64,000 nt of DNA from Enterobacter huaxiensis (GCF_003594935.2 NZ_CP043342.1:248001-312000), one strand, 5' to 3'; counted from the stretch's first letter, positions 17,890 through 27,730 are shown. Notes: a model not told the origin generated them from the letters alone. Numbers and translations: made by a program.

Positions 17890-18732
17890 TTACTCCGGCA
17901 CGATCCAGCTAACGGTGGCGTGGCCCGTACCGGCCGGTACCAGCTTTTTGTGCAGCCACGGCAGCACGTTGTTCATCTGCGCTTCAAGCTTCCACGGCGG
18001 GTTGATCACAATCATGCCGGAGGCGGTCATGCCGCGCTGGTCGCTGTCCGGACGCACCGCCAGCTCAATCTGCAGAATTTTACGGATGCCGGTCGCTTCC
18101 AGGTCTTTAATCATGCGCTTGATTTGCGCGCGCAGCACCACGGGATACCACAGGGCGTAGGTGCCGGTGGCAAAGCGTTTGTAGCCTTCGTTGATGCCGG
18201 TCACTACCGCCTGGTAGTCGGTTTTGATTTCGTACGGCGGGTCAATCAGCACCAGGCCGCGACGGGACACCGGCGGCAGTTTGGCTTTCAGCTGCTGATA
18301 GCCGTCGGCTTTATCGACGCGGGCGCGGTTGTCTTTCTGAAACTCAGAGCGCAGCAGCGGGAAGTCGCTCGGGTGCAGTTCGGTCAGCTGAAGGCTGTCC
18401 TGCTCGCGCAGCAGCTGGCGGGCAATCAGCGGGGAGCCCGGGTAGTAGCGCAGCTGGCCGCTGCGGTTGAAGTGATTCACCACGCCGATGTACGGCTCCA
18501 GCTCGGCGGGCAGGTCGTCCTGCTGCCAGATGCGGGCGATGCCCTCAAGGTATTCACCGGTACGCTCGGCGTGTTCGCCGCTCAGCTGATAGCGGCCCGC
18601 GCCGGCGTGGGTGTCCAGGTAGAGAAACGGCTTATCTTTCTCTTTGAGCGCTTCAATGATCAGGCTCTGAACGGTGTGTTTGAGGACGTCGGCGTGGTTG
18701 CCAGCGTGAAAGCTGTGGCGATAACTGAGCAT
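17890..18732 (-). CDS. rlmJ: 23S rRNA (adenine2030-N6)-methyltransferase RlmJ
   Basis: RlmJ methylates N6 of A2030 in 23S rRNA using S-adenosylmethionine. The 280-residue protein from ATG 18732 starts MLSYRHSFHAGNHADVLKH exactly like E. coli RlmJ; an upstream ATG at 18768 would add 12 unrelated residues. The N6-adenine methyltransferase motif IV is LIDPPYE (residues ~163-169) and motif X/I is LDTHAGAGRY. It lies between gor and the divergent prlC, as in E. coli. Confidence 0.96.
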   Translation of the reverse strand: MLSYRHSFHAGNHADVLKHTVQSLIIEALKEKDKPFLYLDTHAGAGRYQLSGEHAERTGEYLEGIARIWQQDDLPAELEPYIGVVNHFNRSGQLRYYPGSPLIARQLLREQDSLQLTELHPSDFPLLRSEFQKDNRARVDKADGYQQLKAKLPPVSRRGLVLIDPPYEIKTDYQAVVTGINEGYKRFATGTYALWYPVVLRAQIKRMIKDLEATGIRKILQIELAVRPDSDQRGMTASGMIVINPPWKLEAQMNNVLPWLHKKLVPAGTGHATVSWIVPE

Positions 18733-18795
18733 GGGTAATGGTATTCCGCTGAAATGACGATTTGCCACAGTTTACAGCAGAACGGCACAGATTAC

Positions 18796-18828
18796 CCGTA
18801 GGCCCGGTAAGCGCAGCGCCACCGGGCG
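18796..18828. repeat. REP element copy upstream of prlC
   Basis: This is one copy of the GTAGGCCCGGTAAGCGCAGCG / CCACCGGGC element, between the divergent rlmJ and prlC and just upstream of the prlC heat-shock promoter. That is an unusual place for a REP, which normally sits at 3' ends. Confidence 0.75.
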
Positions 18829-18848
18829 TTTTTCGACAACGTCCGGTA

Positions 18849-18876
18849 TTGAAATCCTCTACACTTAACCCCATTA
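18849..18876 (+). promoter_or_regulatory. Sigma-32 (RpoH) promoter of prlC
   Basis: TTGAAA (18849-18854), a 14-base spacer and CCCCATTA (18869-18876) match the heat-shock consensus CTTGAAA-N13-15-CCCCATNT. It lies about 65 bases before prlC, whose E. coli counterpart is heat-shock induced. Confidence 0.88.
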
Positions 18877-18940
18877 CAGAAAACAATATGCACAGCGCCG
18901 GATGCGCGCTTCATTCATCTTATTCAACAGGACAGCGCTT

Positions 18941-20983
18941 ATGACCAATCCATTACTGACGCCTTTTTCGTTGCCGCCGTTTTCTAAAATCCTCCCTGAG
19001 CATGTGGTTCCAGCCGTTACGCAATCGCTGGACAACTGCCGCGCGGCGGTAGAAAGCGTGGTAGCGCAGGGCGCGCCGTACACCTGGGAAAATCTGTGTC
19101 AGCCGCTGGCCGAAGTGGACGACGTGCTGGGGCGTATCTTCTCCCCGGTCAGCCACCTGAACTCGGTGAAAAACAGCCCGGAACTGCGCGAAGCCTACGA
19201 ACAGACCCTGCCGCTGCTCTCTGAGTACAGCACCTGGGTCGGCCAGCACGAAGGGCTGTACAAAGCCTACCGCGACCTGCGCGACGGCGATCACTATGCC
19301 TCCATGAACACGGCGCAGAAAAAATCGGTCGATAACGCGCTGCGTGATTTCGAGCTGTCCGGGATTGGCCTGCCAAAAGAGAAGCAGACCCGCTACGGTG
19401 AAATCGCCGCTCGCCTGTCCGAGCTGGGCAACCAGTACAGCAACAACGTCCTCGACGCCACCATGGGCTGGACGAAGCTGATTACCGATGAATCCGAACT
19501 GGCCGGCATGCCGGAAAGCGCGCTGGCGGCGGCGAAAGCCCAGGCCGAAGCGAAAGAGCAGGAAGGTTTCCTGTTAACGCTGGACATCCCGAGCTACCTG
19601 CCGGTAATGACCTACTGCGACAACCAGGCCCTGCGCGAAGAGATGTACCGCGCGTACAGCACCCGCGCCTCCGATCAGGGGCCGAATGCCGGTAAGTGGG
19701 ACAACAGCCCGGTGATGGCGGAAATCCTCGCGTTGCGCCACGAGCTGGCCCAGCTGCTGGGCTTCGACAGCTACGCCGATAAATCCCTCGCCACCAAAAT
19801 GGCGGAGAACCCGCAGCAGGTGCTCGACTTCCTGACCGACCTCGCTAAGCGCGCCCGCCCGCAGGGTGAGAAAGAGCTTGCCCAGCTGCGCGCCTTTGCG
19901 AAAGCGGAGTTTGGCGTTGACGAGCTGCAGCCGTGGGACATCGCCTACTACAGCGAAAAACAGAAACAGCACCTCTACAGCATCAGCGACGAGCAGCTGC
20001 GCCCGTACTTCCCGGAAAACAAAGCCGTTAACGGCCTGTTCGAAGTGGTAAAACGCATCTACGGCATCACCGCCAAAGAGCGTACCGACATTGACGTATG
20101 GCACCCGGACGTGCGCTTCTTCGAGCTGTATGACGAGAAAAACGAGCTGCGCGGCAGCTTCTACCTTGATCTGTACGCGCGTGAGAACAAGCGCGGCGGG
20201 GCATGGATGGACGACTGCGTAGGCCAGATGCGTAAAGCCGACGGTTCCCTGCAGAAGCCGGTCGCCTACCTGACCTGTAACTTCAACCGTCCGGTCAGCG
20301 GCAAGCCTGCGCTGTTCACGCACGATGAAGTGATCACCCTGTTCCACGAGTTCGGTCACGGTCTGCATCACATGCTGACCCGCATCGAAACCGCAGGCGT
20401 GGCCGGTATCAGCGGCGTGCCGTGGGATGCGGTCGAGCTGCCGAGCCAGTTTATGGAAAACTGGTGCTGGGAGCCGGACGCGCTGGCGTTTATCTCCGGC
20501 CACTATGAAACTGGCGAACCGCTGCCGAAAGAGCTGCTGGATAAAATGCTGGCGGCGAAGAACTACCAGGCGGCGATGTTTATCCTGCGCCAGCTGGAGT
20601 TCGGCCTGTTCGACTTCCGCCTGCACGCCGAGTTCAGCCCGGAGCAGGGGGCGAAAGTCCTCGAAACCCTCGCCGAGATTAAAAAGCAGGTTGCCGTTAT
20701 CCCAGGGCCAACCTGGGGCCGTTTCCCGCACGCGTTCAGCCATATCTTCGCGGGCGGCTACGCGGCGGGCTACTACAGCTACCTGTGGGCCGACGTGCTG
20801 GCGGCGGATGCGTTCTCTCGCTTTGAAGAGGAAGGTATTTTCAACCGCGAGACCGGGCAGTCCTTCCTCGATAACATCCTGACCCGCGGCGGCTCTGAAG
20901 AACCAATGGAACTGTTCAAACGCTTCCGTGGACGCGAGCCGCAGCTGGATGCGATGCTTGAGCATTACGGGATCAAAGGCTGA
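18941..20983 (+). CDS. prlC: Oligopeptidase A
   Basis: PrlC (OpdA) is a cytoplasmic M3 zinc metallopeptidase that degrades oligopeptides and cleaved signal peptides. ATG 18941 (AGGA upstream) gives 680 residues, [16 protein letters not shown], matching E. coli; an upstream ATG at 18902 adds 13 residues. The zinc motif is in [13 protein letters not shown] (HExxH at about residues 469-473), and the third ligand Glu lies about 25 residues on in [18 protein letters not shown] heat-shock promoter precedes it. rsmJ follows after 7 bases, so the two are cotranscribed. Confidence 0.97.
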   Translation: MTNPLLTPFSLPPFSKILPEHVVPAVTQSLDNCRAAVESVVAQGAPYTWENLCQPLAEVDDVLGRIFSPVSHLNSVKNSPELREAYEQTLPLLSEYSTWVGQHEGLYKAYRDLRDGDHYASMNTAQKKSVDNALRDFELSGIGLPKEKQTRYGEIAARLSELGNQYSNNVLDATMGWTKLITDESELAGMPESALAAAKAQAEAKEQEGFLLTLDIPSYLPVMTYCDNQALREEMYRAYSTRASDQGPNAGKWDNSPVMAEILALRHELAQLLGFDSYADKSLATKMAENPQQVLDFLTDLAKRARPQGEKELAQLRAFAKAEFGVDELQPWDIAYYSEKQKQHLYSISDEQLRPYFPENKAVNGLFEVVKRIYGITAKERTDIDVWHPDVRFFELYDEKNELRGSFYLDLYARENKRGGAWMDDCVGQMRKADGSLQKPVAYLTCNFNRPVSGKPALFTHDEVITLFHEFGHGLHHMLTRIETAGVAGISGVPWDAVELPSQFMENWCWEPDALAFISGHYETGEPLPKELLDKMLAAKNYQAAMFILRQLEFGLFDFRLHAEFSPEQGAKVLETLAEIKKQVAVIPGPTWGRFPHAFSHIFAGGYAAGYYSYLWADVLAADAFSRFEEEGIFNRETGQSFLDNILTRGGSEEPMELFKRFRGREPQLDAMLEHYGIKG

Positions 20984-20990
20984 TTGTTAC

Positions 20991-21743
20991 GTGAAGATCT
21001 GCTTAGTCGATGAAACGGGCGCCGGAGACGGCGCCTTATCTGTTCTGGCGGCCCGCTGGGGGCTGGAGCACGATGAAGAAAACCTGATGGCGCTAGTGAT
21101 GACGGCCGCGCATCTTGAACTGCGCAAGCGCGACGAGCCGAAGCTGGGCGGGATTTATGTCGATTTTGTCGGCGGCGCCATGGCGCACCGGCGCAAGTTC
21201 GGCGGCGGTCGCGGCGAAGCGGTGGCCAAAGCGGTTGGCATCAAGGGAGGCTATCTCCCGGACGTGGTGGACGCCACGGCGGGGCTGGGGCGCGATGCCT
21301 TTGTGCTGGCGTCGGTAGGGTGCCGCGTGCGGATGCTGGAGCGCAACCCGGTAGTCGCCGCATTGCTCGACGACGGGCTGGCGCGCGGCTACGCGGACCC
21401 GGAAATCGGTCCGTGGTTGCAGGAACGACTGCAGCTGATCCACGCCTCCAGCCTGACGGCATTGACGGATATCACCCCGCGTCCGCAGGTGGTTTATCTC
21501 GACCCCATGTTCCCGCACAAGCAGAAAAGTGCGCTGGTGAAGAAAGAGATGCGGGTGTTTCAGTCGCTGGTGGGGCCGGATTTGGACGCAGATGGCCTGC
21601 TGGAGCCGGCGCGTCAGCTCGCGACGAAGCGGGTGGTGGTGAAGCGCCCGGACTACGCGCCGCCGCTGGCGGACGTTGCGACCACTAACGCGGTGACCAC
21701 CAAAGGGCACAGGTTTGATATTTATTCGGGTACGCCGGAATAA
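20991..21743 (+). CDS. rsmJ: 16S rRNA (guanine1516-N2)-methyltransferase RsmJ
   Basis: RsmJ makes m2G1516 in 16S rRNA with S-adenosylmethionine. GTG 20991 gives 250 residues starting (M)[16 protein letters not shown], matching E. coli MKICLIDETG. An earlier ATG (20928) would overlap prlC and add unrelated residues. Motif I is [17 protein letters not shown], and [15 protein letters not shown] is the catalytic-loop equivalent. There is no good ribosome site before the GTG, which with the 7-base gap to prlC suggests translational coupling. Confidence 0.95.
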   Translation: MKICLVDETGAGDGALSVLAARWGLEHDEENLMALVMTAAHLELRKRDEPKLGGIYVDFVGGAMAHRRKFGGGRGEAVAKAVGIKGGYLPDVVDATAGLGRDAFVLASVGCRVRMLERNPVVAALLDDGLARGYADPEIGPWLQERLQLIHASSLTALTDITPRPQVVYLDPMFPHKQKSALVKKEMRVFQSLVGPDLDADGLLEPARQLATKRVVVKRPDYAPPLADVATTNAVTTKGHRFDIYSGTPE

Positions 21744-21748
21744 AAAAA

Positions 21749-21780
21749 GCCGGGTGGCGGCTTCGCCTTACCCGGCCTAC
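21749..21780. repeat. REP element copy after rsmJ
   Basis: GCCGGGTGGCGGCTTCGCC...TTACCCGGCCTAC, preceded by a run of seven A, lies directly after the rsmJ stop. Confidence 0.85.
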
Positions 21781-21792
21781 GTCCTCGATCTA

Positions 21793-21828
21793 TTCCCTCT
21801 CCCACGGGGAGAGGGTAAGGGTGAGGGG
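21793..21828. repeat. CCCTCTCCC-type palindromic repeat
   Basis: This copy of the second repeat family (CCCTCTCCCACGGGGAGAGG) lies 12 bases after the REP copy and just before the uspA 3' end. Both families are thus side by side, as again at 45951-46045. Confidence 0.82.
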
Positions 21829-21840
21829 AATTTAACGCGC

Positions 21841-22278
21841 TTACTCGTCTTCTTCGTCACGCAGCGGAACAATCAGCATATCCACGTGAACGGTGTTGAT
21901 CAGCTGACGCGCTGAGGACATCAGCTTGCTCCAGAAGTCCTGATGGTGACCGCAAACCACCAGGTCCATGTCGTATTTCTTAATCGCATCAACCAGCACC
22001 TGGCCCAGGTCACCGCTGCCGCTAAGGGTTTCGGTAATTGGGTAGCCCGCGTTGGTAGACAGCTCGCTCAGGGCATGGTGGGTCTCTTCGGAGATGCGTT
22101 TTTGCATATCGCCGAGGTTTACGTCGATCAGACCGGTATAGAGATCGGAGTAATTCACGTCAACGTGAATCAGCGAAACTTTCGCGTTGTAGGGGCGTGC
22201 CATGGATACCGCTTTATCAACCAGCACTTTGCTCTCCGGGGAGAGGTCTACCGCGATGAGAATGTGTTTGTAAGCCAT
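21841..22278 (-). CDS. uspA: Universal stress protein A
   Basis: UspA is a small cytoplasmic dimeric stress protein induced by growth arrest; it supports survival and resistance to DNA damage. The 145-residue protein has the Usp alpha/beta fold: [18 protein letters not shown] at the start, VSLIHVDV (strand 2) and [23 protein letters not shown] near the end. It lacks the GxxGx9G(S/T) ATP-binding signature of the UspFG class, as E. coli UspA does. It is divergent from uspB across a 283-base promoter region. Start ATG 22278 has AAGGAGTAAC a few bases upstream. Confidence 0.97.
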   Translation of the reverse strand: MAYKHILIAVDLSPESKVLVDKAVSMARPYNAKVSLIHVDVNYSDLYTGLIDVNLGDMQKRISEETHHALSELSTNAGYPITETLSGSGDLGQVLVDAIKKYDMDLVVCGHHQDFWSKLMSSARQLINTVHVDMLIVPLRDEEDE

Positions 22279-22419
22279 AGTGTTACTCCTTCCTTAAGTT
22301 ATCGATGACTAAATTGGAAAGCCGTCGTCTGATGCTTTCATTACGGCCCAGTTAAACAAATTTTTCAAGCTTTGGTGTTGATAACGATTAACCTTGTGGC
22401 AAAAAAATTAACGGATCTC

Positions 22420-22426
22420 CTACACT
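22420..22426 (+). promoter_or_regulatory. Possible sigma-S-type -10 element for uspB
   Basis: CTACACT at 22420-22426 matches the RpoS -10 consensus CTAYACT and lies about 136 bases upstream of uspB, a gene known to depend on RpoS in E. coli. No strong -35 is visible, as is common for such promoters. Confidence 0.5.
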
Positions 22427-22561
22427 ATTGAATGAGCCGTTCGGATATTAAAACGCGAACCGGATCGACTTTTGGTCATTCTTTCACTGAACTGTCTGTC
22501 AGGGCATTGGGGTGCGGTAGCTCAGAAGTCTTGCTTCGTGGGCGGGCGCCGGGGAGGATGT

Positions 22562-22897
22562 ATGATTAGCACCGTCGCATTGTTTTGGGCGTTATGTGTG
22601 GTTTGCATAGTGAATATGGCGCGCTACTTCTCATCGTTACGTGCGCTATTAGTGGTACTTCGTGGTTGCGATCCGTTGCTTTATCAGTATGTGGACGGTG
22701 GAGGATTCTTCACCTCGCATGGACAGCCCAGCAAGCAGATGCGGCTGGTGGGATATATCTACTACCAGCGCTACCGCGATCACCATGACGAAGAGTTTAT
22801 TCGTCGCTGCGAGCGCCTGCGTCGTCAGTTCATTTTGACCAGCGGTCTGTGTGGCCTGGTCGTGGTCAGTATGATTGCATTGATGATTTGGCACTGA
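22562..22897 (+). CDS. uspB: Universal stress protein B (ethanol tolerance membrane protein)
   Basis: This is a 111-residue inner-membrane protein with two helices, one at each end (residues 1-18 and about 90-110). In E. coli it is needed for ethanol resistance in stationary phase. ATG 22562 gives [18 protein letters not shown], the E. coli N terminus; a GGGAGGATGT context lies before it. The longer reading from 22472 has no support. It is divergent from uspA and convergent with pitA, with a shared terminator. Confidence 0.95.
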   Translation: MISTVALFWALCVVCIVNMARYFSSLRALLVVLRGCDPLLYQYVDGGGFFTSHGQPSKQMRLVGYIYYQRYRDHHDEEFIRRCERLRRQFILTSGLCGLVVVSMIALMIWH

Positions 22898-22901
22898 GCA
22901 T

Positions 22902-22936
22902 AAAAAAAGCGGGTCAGTTTCCTGACCCGCTTTTTT
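22902..22936. terminator. Bidirectional terminator between uspB and pitA
   Basis: The stem AGCGGGTCAG/CTGACCCGCT has a TTTC loop, seven A to the left and six T to the right, so it serves both convergent genes. Confidence 0.95.
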
Positions 22937-22951
22937 GTCGCGTTTAGCCGA

Positions 22952-24451
22952 TTAAATCAGCTTCAGCGAAATCCAGTACAAACCGCCAGACAGCAGGATA
23001 GATGCCGGGAGTGTGAACACCCAGGCCATCAGAATGTTGGTCACGGTTTTGCGCTGCAGGCCGCCACCGTCAACAATCATAGTACCTGCCACGGACGAGG
23101 AGAGTACGTGGGTAGTGGATACCGGCATACCGGTGTAGCTCGCCAGACCGATAGAAACGGCCGCCGTCATCTGCGCGGACATGCCCTGCGCATACGTCAT
23201 GCCTTTCTTACCAATCTTCTCGCCGATGGTGGTCGCCACGCGACGCCAGCCAATCATCGTACCGATACCCAGCGCCAGCGCGACGGCCATGATGATCCAG
23301 ATTGGCGCGTACTCAATGGTATTGAGCATGTCGCCTTTCAGTTTCTTCAGCAGGCGTTTGTCGTCGGCATTCACTTCCGGCAGCTTCGCGACTTTATCCG
23401 TCACGTCAGAGATGCAGAGCATAATGCGACGCAGCTGACCGCGCTGTTCAACAGCCAGTTTGTCGTAGCTTTCGATATCGCCCAGCATGCCTTTCGCACG
23501 TTCCAGCGCGTTAATCGCGTTTGCCGGATGGCAGTGGAACTCGCCAGGCGCGGTGGTTGCGCCCGCTTCAGGAGACGGGATCAGCTGGTCAACGCCGGTC
23601 GCTTTCTTCAGCAGCTCAGGGTGCTGTTGGAAGTAAACTTCAACGTTGTTGATCGCATCACGGGTACGGGTGATTTCGTAACCGGTGGCATTCATGTTGA
23701 CCACGAAACCGGCCGGAGCGACACCAATCAGTACCAGCATAACCAGACCAATGCCTTTCTGACCGTCGTTCGCGCCGTGAGAGAAGGCCACGCCGATAGC
23801 AGAAATGATCAGGGCAATACGCGTCCAGAACGGCGGCTTTTTCTTGCCGTCTTTCTTTTCACGTTCTGCTGGCGTCAGGTGGATACGCGCGCGCTTTTTC
23901 GTGTTGCTCCAGTAGCGACGCAGGATGAAGATTAACCCGCCTGCCACCACCAGACCCACGATAGGGGAGATGATCAGAGAGCCGAAAATACCCAACACTT
24001 TCGGGATATTCAGCGCATCAACGACGGAGGTCCCGGTCATCAGGGCATTGGTTAACCCGATACCGATAATCGCGCCGATGAGGGTGTGAGAACTGGATGC
24101 AGGCAGGCCGAAATACCAGGTACCGAGGTTCCAGATAATCGCAGCGAGCAGCATTGAGAACACCATAGCAAGGCCATGGCCAGAACTAACGTTGAGAAGC
24201 AGATCCGTTGGCAGCATATGCACGATGGCATACGCAACGCTCAGTCCGCCCAGGAGGACACCGAAAAAGTTAAATACCGCCGCCATAACAACCGCAACCT
24301 GCGATCGCATTGCGCGAGTGTAAATAACCGTTGCTACTGCGTTTGCAGTGTCGTGGAAGCCGTTAATCGCTTCGTAAAACAGTACAAAAACCAGAGCAAG
24401 CAATAATAAAAGCCCGGTATGTAAATCCAGGCCGGCAAACAAATGTAGCAT
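22952..24451 (-). CDS. pitA: Low-affinity inorganic phosphate transporter PitA
   Basis: PitA is the constitutive H+-coupled symporter for metal-phosphate complexes (phosphate with Mg, Zn and other divalent ions) of the inner membrane. The 499-residue length equals E. coli PitA. The PiT family duplicated signature appears as [18 protein letters not shown] near residue 31 and as [20 protein letters not shown] near 225. The two hydrophobic halves are separated by a large hydrophilic loop (about 195-395). It is monocistronic and convergent with uspB. Confidence 0.97.
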   Translation of the reverse strand: MLHLFAGLDLHTGLLLLLALVFVLFYEAINGFHDTANAVATVIYTRAMRSQVAVVMAAVFNFFGVLLGGLSVAYAIVHMLPTDLLLNVSSGHGLAMVFSMLLAAIIWNLGTWYFGLPASSSHTLIGAIIGIGLTNALMTGTSVVDALNIPKVLGIFGSLIISPIVGLVVAGGLIFILRRYWSNTKKRARIHLTPAEREKKDGKKKPPFWTRIALIISAIGVAFSHGANDGQKGIGLVMLVLIGVAPAGFVVNMNATGYEITRTRDAINNVEVYFQQHPELLKKATGVDQLIPSPEAGATTAPGEFHCHPANAINALERAKGMLGDIESYDKLAVEQRGQLRRIMLCISDVTDKVAKLPEVNADDKRLLKKLKGDMLNTIEYAPIWIIMAVALALGIGTMIGWRRVATTIGEKIGKKGMTYAQGMSAQMTAAVSIGLASYTGMPVSTTHVLSSSVAGTMIVDGGGLQRKTVTNILMAWVFTLPASILLSGGLYWISLKLI

Positions 24452-24679
24452 AGGACGTTACGCCATTTTGAGGACATGAACGCGGCGCATTATCCAGGAC
24501 AAATGCGCAACGGGCAAAGTGAAATATAGACTTTTTTTGACATACCACCTGATTTAAGAAATGTGCTTGAAAGGATATTCTTTAAATTTCAATGAAATGG
24601 CTTTGTAATATCTTTTTGCGCTGGTGTGACCACAGAGGAAACTTTACAATCCGCGGCAGTTAACGATGAGGATTTTGAC

Positions 24680-25879
24680 GTGGAAAGGTTTGATGCCGTG
24701 GTAATTGGCGCCGGTGCGGCGGGTATGTTTTGTGCGGCGATGGCCGGGCAGGCGGGTCGTCGTGTGCTGCTGCTGGATAACGGTAAAAAGCCTGGCCGCA
24801 AGATCCTGATGTCCGGCGGCGGTCGCTGCAACTTCACGAATCTCTATGTCGAACCCGCGGCCTATTTGAGCCAAAACCGTCATTTCTGCAAATCTGCGCT
24901 GGCGCGTTATACCCAGTGGGATTTTATCGAGCTGGTGGGCAAGCACGGCATCGCGTGGCATGAGAAAACGCTGGGGCAGCTGTTCTGCGACGACTCCGCG
25001 CAGCAGATTGTCGATATGCTGGTGGCCGAGTGCGAAAAGGGCGGCGTAACGATGCGCCTGCGCACCGAGGTGCTGGAAGTCACGCGCGACGAGCAGGGCT
25101 ATACGCTGCAGCTGAACGGTGAAACCGTCAGCGCCGACAGCCTGGTGATTGCCAGCGGTGGACTGTCGATGCCCGGGCTGGGGGCTTCTCCGTTCGGATA
25201 CAAAATCGCCGAGCAGTTTGGCCTGAAGGTGCTGCCAACGCGCGCGGGCCTGGTGCCGTTTACGCTCCATAAGCCGCTTCTGGAACAGCTTCAGACGCTT
25301 TCTGGCGTCTCGGTTCCATCGGTCATCACTGCCGAAGACGGTACGGTGTTCCGCGAGAATCTTCTCTTTACCCATCGCGGCCTGTCCGGCCCTGCGGTGC
25401 TGCAAATCTCCAGCTACTGGCTGCCGGGCGAGTTCGTCACGGTAAATCTGCTCCCGGACTGCGACCTGGACGCGTTCCTCAACGCGCAGCGCGCCGCGCA
25501 CCCGAATCAAAGCCTGAAAAATACGCTCGCGATGCAGCTGCCGAAGCGCCTGGTAGAGTGTTTGCAGGTGCTTGGGCAGATCCCGGACGTGTCGCTGAAG
25601 CAGTTGAACAGCCGCGAGCAGGAAACGCTGGTCGAGACGCTCACGAACTGGCGCGTCCAGCCAAACGGTACGGAAGGTTACCGCACCGCGGAGGTGACGC
25701 TGGGTGGGGTGGACACCGACGAGCTTTCCTCGCGCACCATGGAGGCGCGCAGCGTGCCAGGGCTGTACTTCATCGGCGAAGTGATGGACGTCACCGGCTG
25801 GCTCGGCGGATACAATTTCCAGTGGGCGTGGGCCAGCGCCTGGGCGTGTGCGCAGGCGCTGGCTGAAAAGAACGGTTAA
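24680..25879 (+). CDS. yhiN: YhiN, HI0933-like NAD(P)/FAD-dependent oxidoreductase
   Basis: This is a flavoprotein of the HI0933/BaiN family whose substrate is unknown. GTG 24680 is chosen: it has TGAGG 8 bases upstream and gives (M)ERFDAVVIGAGAAGMFCAA, equal to E. coli YhiN. The reading from 24626 adds 18 residues without homology. FAD-binding GAGAAG lies at residues 10-15, KPGRKILMSGGGRCNFTN is the HI0933 family hallmark, and the C-terminal GEVMDVTGWLGGYNFQWAW binds the flavin. The length is 399 residues. A terminator hairpin follows at 25892. Confidence 0.92.
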   Translation: MERFDAVVIGAGAAGMFCAAMAGQAGRRVLLLDNGKKPGRKILMSGGGRCNFTNLYVEPAAYLSQNRHFCKSALARYTQWDFIELVGKHGIAWHEKTLGQLFCDDSAQQIVDMLVAECEKGGVTMRLRTEVLEVTRDEQGYTLQLNGETVSADSLVIASGGLSMPGLGASPFGYKIAEQFGLKVLPTRAGLVPFTLHKPLLEQLQTLSGVSVPSVITAEDGTVFRENLLFTHRGLSGPAVLQISSYWLPGEFVTVNLLPDCDLDAFLNAQRAAHPNQSLKNTLAMQLPKRLVECLQVLGQIPDVSLKQLNSREQETLVETLTNWRVQPNGTEGYRTAEVTLGGVDTDELSSRTMEARSVPGLYFIGEVMDVTGWLGGYNFQWAWASAWACAQALAEKNG

Positions 25880-25891
25880 TATTGATTTTTT

Positions 25892-25922
25892 AGAGTGCCG
25901 CTTTTTTAAAGGTACTCTTTTT
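25892..25922 (+). terminator. Rho-independent terminator after yhiN
   Basis: AGAGTGCC (25892-25899) pairs with GGTACTCT (25911-25918), with one G-T wobble, and runs into a T-rich tail. It ends yhiN 60 bases before the TerC-like start, so that gene probably has its own promoter or read-through. Confidence 0.8.
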
Positions 25923-25982
25923 CTCTACTGGCTCCCGCCAGTCTGCATGGTGTTGTGTTTTGCCTCGATAAAAGGGTGTTGT

Positions 25983-27008
25983 ATGTCTGCTGCTCATCTC
26001 GGTTTCCCGACGGAAACCGTTGTTGTCTTTGTTGTGATGGCCGCTGGGGCGATGTTCATCGACCTCTTCATGCACCGTCACGACAAACCTGTCTCGCTGA
26101 AAAGTGCGGCCCTGTGGTCCGTGTTCTGGTTCTCAATGGCGATGGCGTTTGCCGGGTTCCTGTATATCCACCACGGTGCCGAAATGGCGAGCCTGTTCCT
26201 GACCGGCTACGCGCTGGAGGAAGTGCTCTCCATCGATAACCTGTTCGTGATGATGGCGATCTTCGCCTGGTTTGGCGTGCCGGATAAATACCGTCACCGC
26301 GTGCTCTACTGGGGCGTGCTGGGCGCGATTGTGTTCCGCGGTATCTTTGTCGCCATTGGCACCAGCCTGCTGAGCCTTGGGCCGTACGTGGAGGTTGTGT
26401 TTGCGCTGGTCGTCGGCTGGACGGCGGTAATGATGCTCAAGCGCAATGAAGAGAGCGACGAAGTGGAAGATTACTCCGGCCACCTCGCCTATCGTCTGGT
26501 CAAACGTTTTTATCCTGTCTGGCCGAAAATCAGCAGCCACGCGTTTATTCTGACGCAGAAAGAGGTCGATGCGGAGCTTGAGAAGCCAGAAAACCAGGAC
26601 GTGATGGTCGGGCGCGTGAAGAAAGCGAAGCGTTATGCAACGCCGCTGCTGCTCTGCGTGGCGGTGGTCGAGCTGTCTGACGTGATGTTCGCCTTTGACT
26701 CCGTACCGGCCATTATTGCCGTGAGCCGCGAGCCGCTGATTATTTATAGCGCGATGATGTTCGCCATCCTCGGCCTGCGTACGCTCTATTTCGTTCTGGA
26801 AGCGCTGAAGCAGTATCTGGTACATCTGGAGAAAGCGGTGGTGCTGCTGCTGTTCTTCGTGGCGTTCAAGCTGGGCCTGAATGCGACCGATCACTTCTGG
26901 CACCACGGTTACAGCATTGGCGCGACGGCCAGCCTGTTTGTGGTGCTTGGCGTGCTCGCGCTGGGGATTATTGCGAGCGTGATGTTCCCGGGGAAACGTA
27001 CTGCCTGA
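25983..27008 (+). CDS. TerC/Alx-family integral membrane protein
   Basis: This is a 341-residue inner-membrane protein with 8-9 hydrophobic segments. TerC hallmarks are present: EEVLSIDNLFVM (about residues 80-91) and ELSDVMFAFDSVPA (about 226-239), whose Asp/Glu residues lie in membrane helices and are thought to bind Mn2+ or Ca2+. E. coli Alx and B. subtilis MeeF/MeeY work in manganese export, so metal export is the best guess. ATG 25983 starts a normal N terminus; the frame opens earlier, inside yhiN. No yybP-ykoY Mn riboswitch fits in the 103-base leader. Absent from this locus in E. coli. Confidence 0.87.
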   Translation: MSAAHLGFPTETVVVFVVMAAGAMFIDLFMHRHDKPVSLKSAALWSVFWFSMAMAFAGFLYIHHGAEMASLFLTGYALEEVLSIDNLFVMMAIFAWFGVPDKYRHRVLYWGVLGAIVFRGIFVAIGTSLLSLGPYVEVVFALVVGWTAVMMLKRNEESDEVEDYSGHLAYRLVKRFYPVWPKISSHAFILTQKEVDAELEKPENQDVMVGRVKKAKRYATPLLLCVAVVELSDVMFAFDSVPAIIAVSREPLIIYSAMMFAILGLRTLYFVLEALKQYLVHLEKAVVLLLFFVAFKLGLNATDHFWHHGYSIGATASLFVVLGVLALGIIASVMFPGKRTA

Positions 27009-27020
27009 TACACCGTTTTT

Positions 27021-27054
27021 CTCCCTCTCCCTGTGGGAGAGGGCCGGATGAGGG
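27021..27054. repeat. CCCTCTCCC-type palindromic repeat
   Basis: This copy (CTCCCTCTCCCTGTGGGAGA) lies between the convergent TerC-like and HAD genes. Confidence 0.82.
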
Positions 27055-27067
27055 CAACAGACCGCCC

Positions 27068-27730
27068 TTAGCCCTTAATCGGTGAATTCCGGCGCTTGCG
27101 CGGGTGATGGAAATGACGCCAGTGCGGATCCTGCGCCGCTGCCAGCAGCTCGTGATCGCCGCGCGTATCGCCCCAGGCGCGCAGGTGGTAGGCGTTCAGA
27201 TCGCCGTACACCTTTTCCAGCCTTGCGACCTTCTGCGCACAGCGGCAGTTGTTGCCGGTGATTCGCCCGGTCAGCTTCCCGTCCTTCACTTCCAGCTGCG
27301 TACCAATCAGCTTAATACCGAGCTTATCGGCCCACGGCTGCAGCACCAGCGCCGGCGAGGCGGAGCAGATGGTTACCTCTGCGCCGGAATTGACTTCCGC
27401 TGCCACCGCCAGTACGCCTTCAGGGCGCATCAGCTTGTTCCAGTATTTTTCGCAAAAGACTTCAGCCTGCTGGCGTAACCAGTGCTCATCAACCCCCGTC
27501 AGGAAGGTTCTGATCAACACCTCTTTCAGCTCATCGCGCGTGAGCTTGCGGCGCACGCAGTGGAGCGTTGGCAGCGCCATGCGTACCAGTCTGCCCGCGA
27601 AGTAACGTTTGCCGAAAGCAAAACGCAGGAAAGGGATGAAACTGTCGTGGTGGGTCAGGGTTCCATCAAAGTCGAAGACGGAAAGCACGCTGGACTTCGC
27701 CACGGCTTCGTCGGCAATCATATTGGTCAT
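27068..27730 (-). CDS. HAD-IB family hydrolase (phosphoserine phosphatase-like)
   Basis: This 220-residue protein is a haloacid dehalogenase-type phosphatase. Motif I is DFDGT (nucleophile Asp20, acid/base Asp22), motif II is ICSAS (Ser123), Lys167 serves as motif III lysine and GDTRGD (187-192) is the last acidic motif. The arrangement, with a cap after motif I, fits HAD-IB members related to SerB and PgpC. The substrate is unknown; a phospholipid or amino-acid phosphate is possible. The real start may be a few codons later, since the first 14 residues are poorly conserved in type. There is no counterpart here in E. coli. Confidence 0.85.
   Translation of the reverse strand: MTNMIADEAVAKSSVLSVFDFDGTLTHHDSFIPFLRFAFGKRYFAGRLVRMALPTLHCVRRKLTRDELKEVLIRTFLTGVDEHWLRQQAEVFCEKYWNKLMRPEGVLAVAAEVNSGAEVTICSASPALVLQPWADKLGIKLIGTQLEVKDGKLTGRITGNNCRCAQKVARLEKVYGDLNAYHLRAWGDTRGDHELLAAAQDPHWRHFHHPRKRRNSPIKG

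Noticed and set aside
17824..18738. 304-codon open frame antisense to rlmJ
   Set aside because: rlmJ is clearly conserved on the other strand; the frame has no ribosome site or recognisable motif.
19574..20965. 463-codon open frame antisense to prlC
   Set aside because: It is the mirror of a highly conserved, GC-rich gene; its translation shows no domain and is rich in Arg/Val/Gln as usual for such shadows.
20928..20990. ATG 20928 as the rsmJ start
   Set aside because: It would overlap prlC by 56 bases and add residues not found in RsmJ; GTG 20991 fits the conserved N terminus.
23108..23935. 275-codon open frame antisense to pitA
   Set aside because: Shadow of pitA; composition (His/Arg/Asn-rich) is typical of antisense translation.
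25880..25982. yybP-ykoY manganese riboswitch before the TerC-like gene
   Set aside because: The leader is too short and is partly used by the yhiN terminator hairpin; I see no conserved loops.
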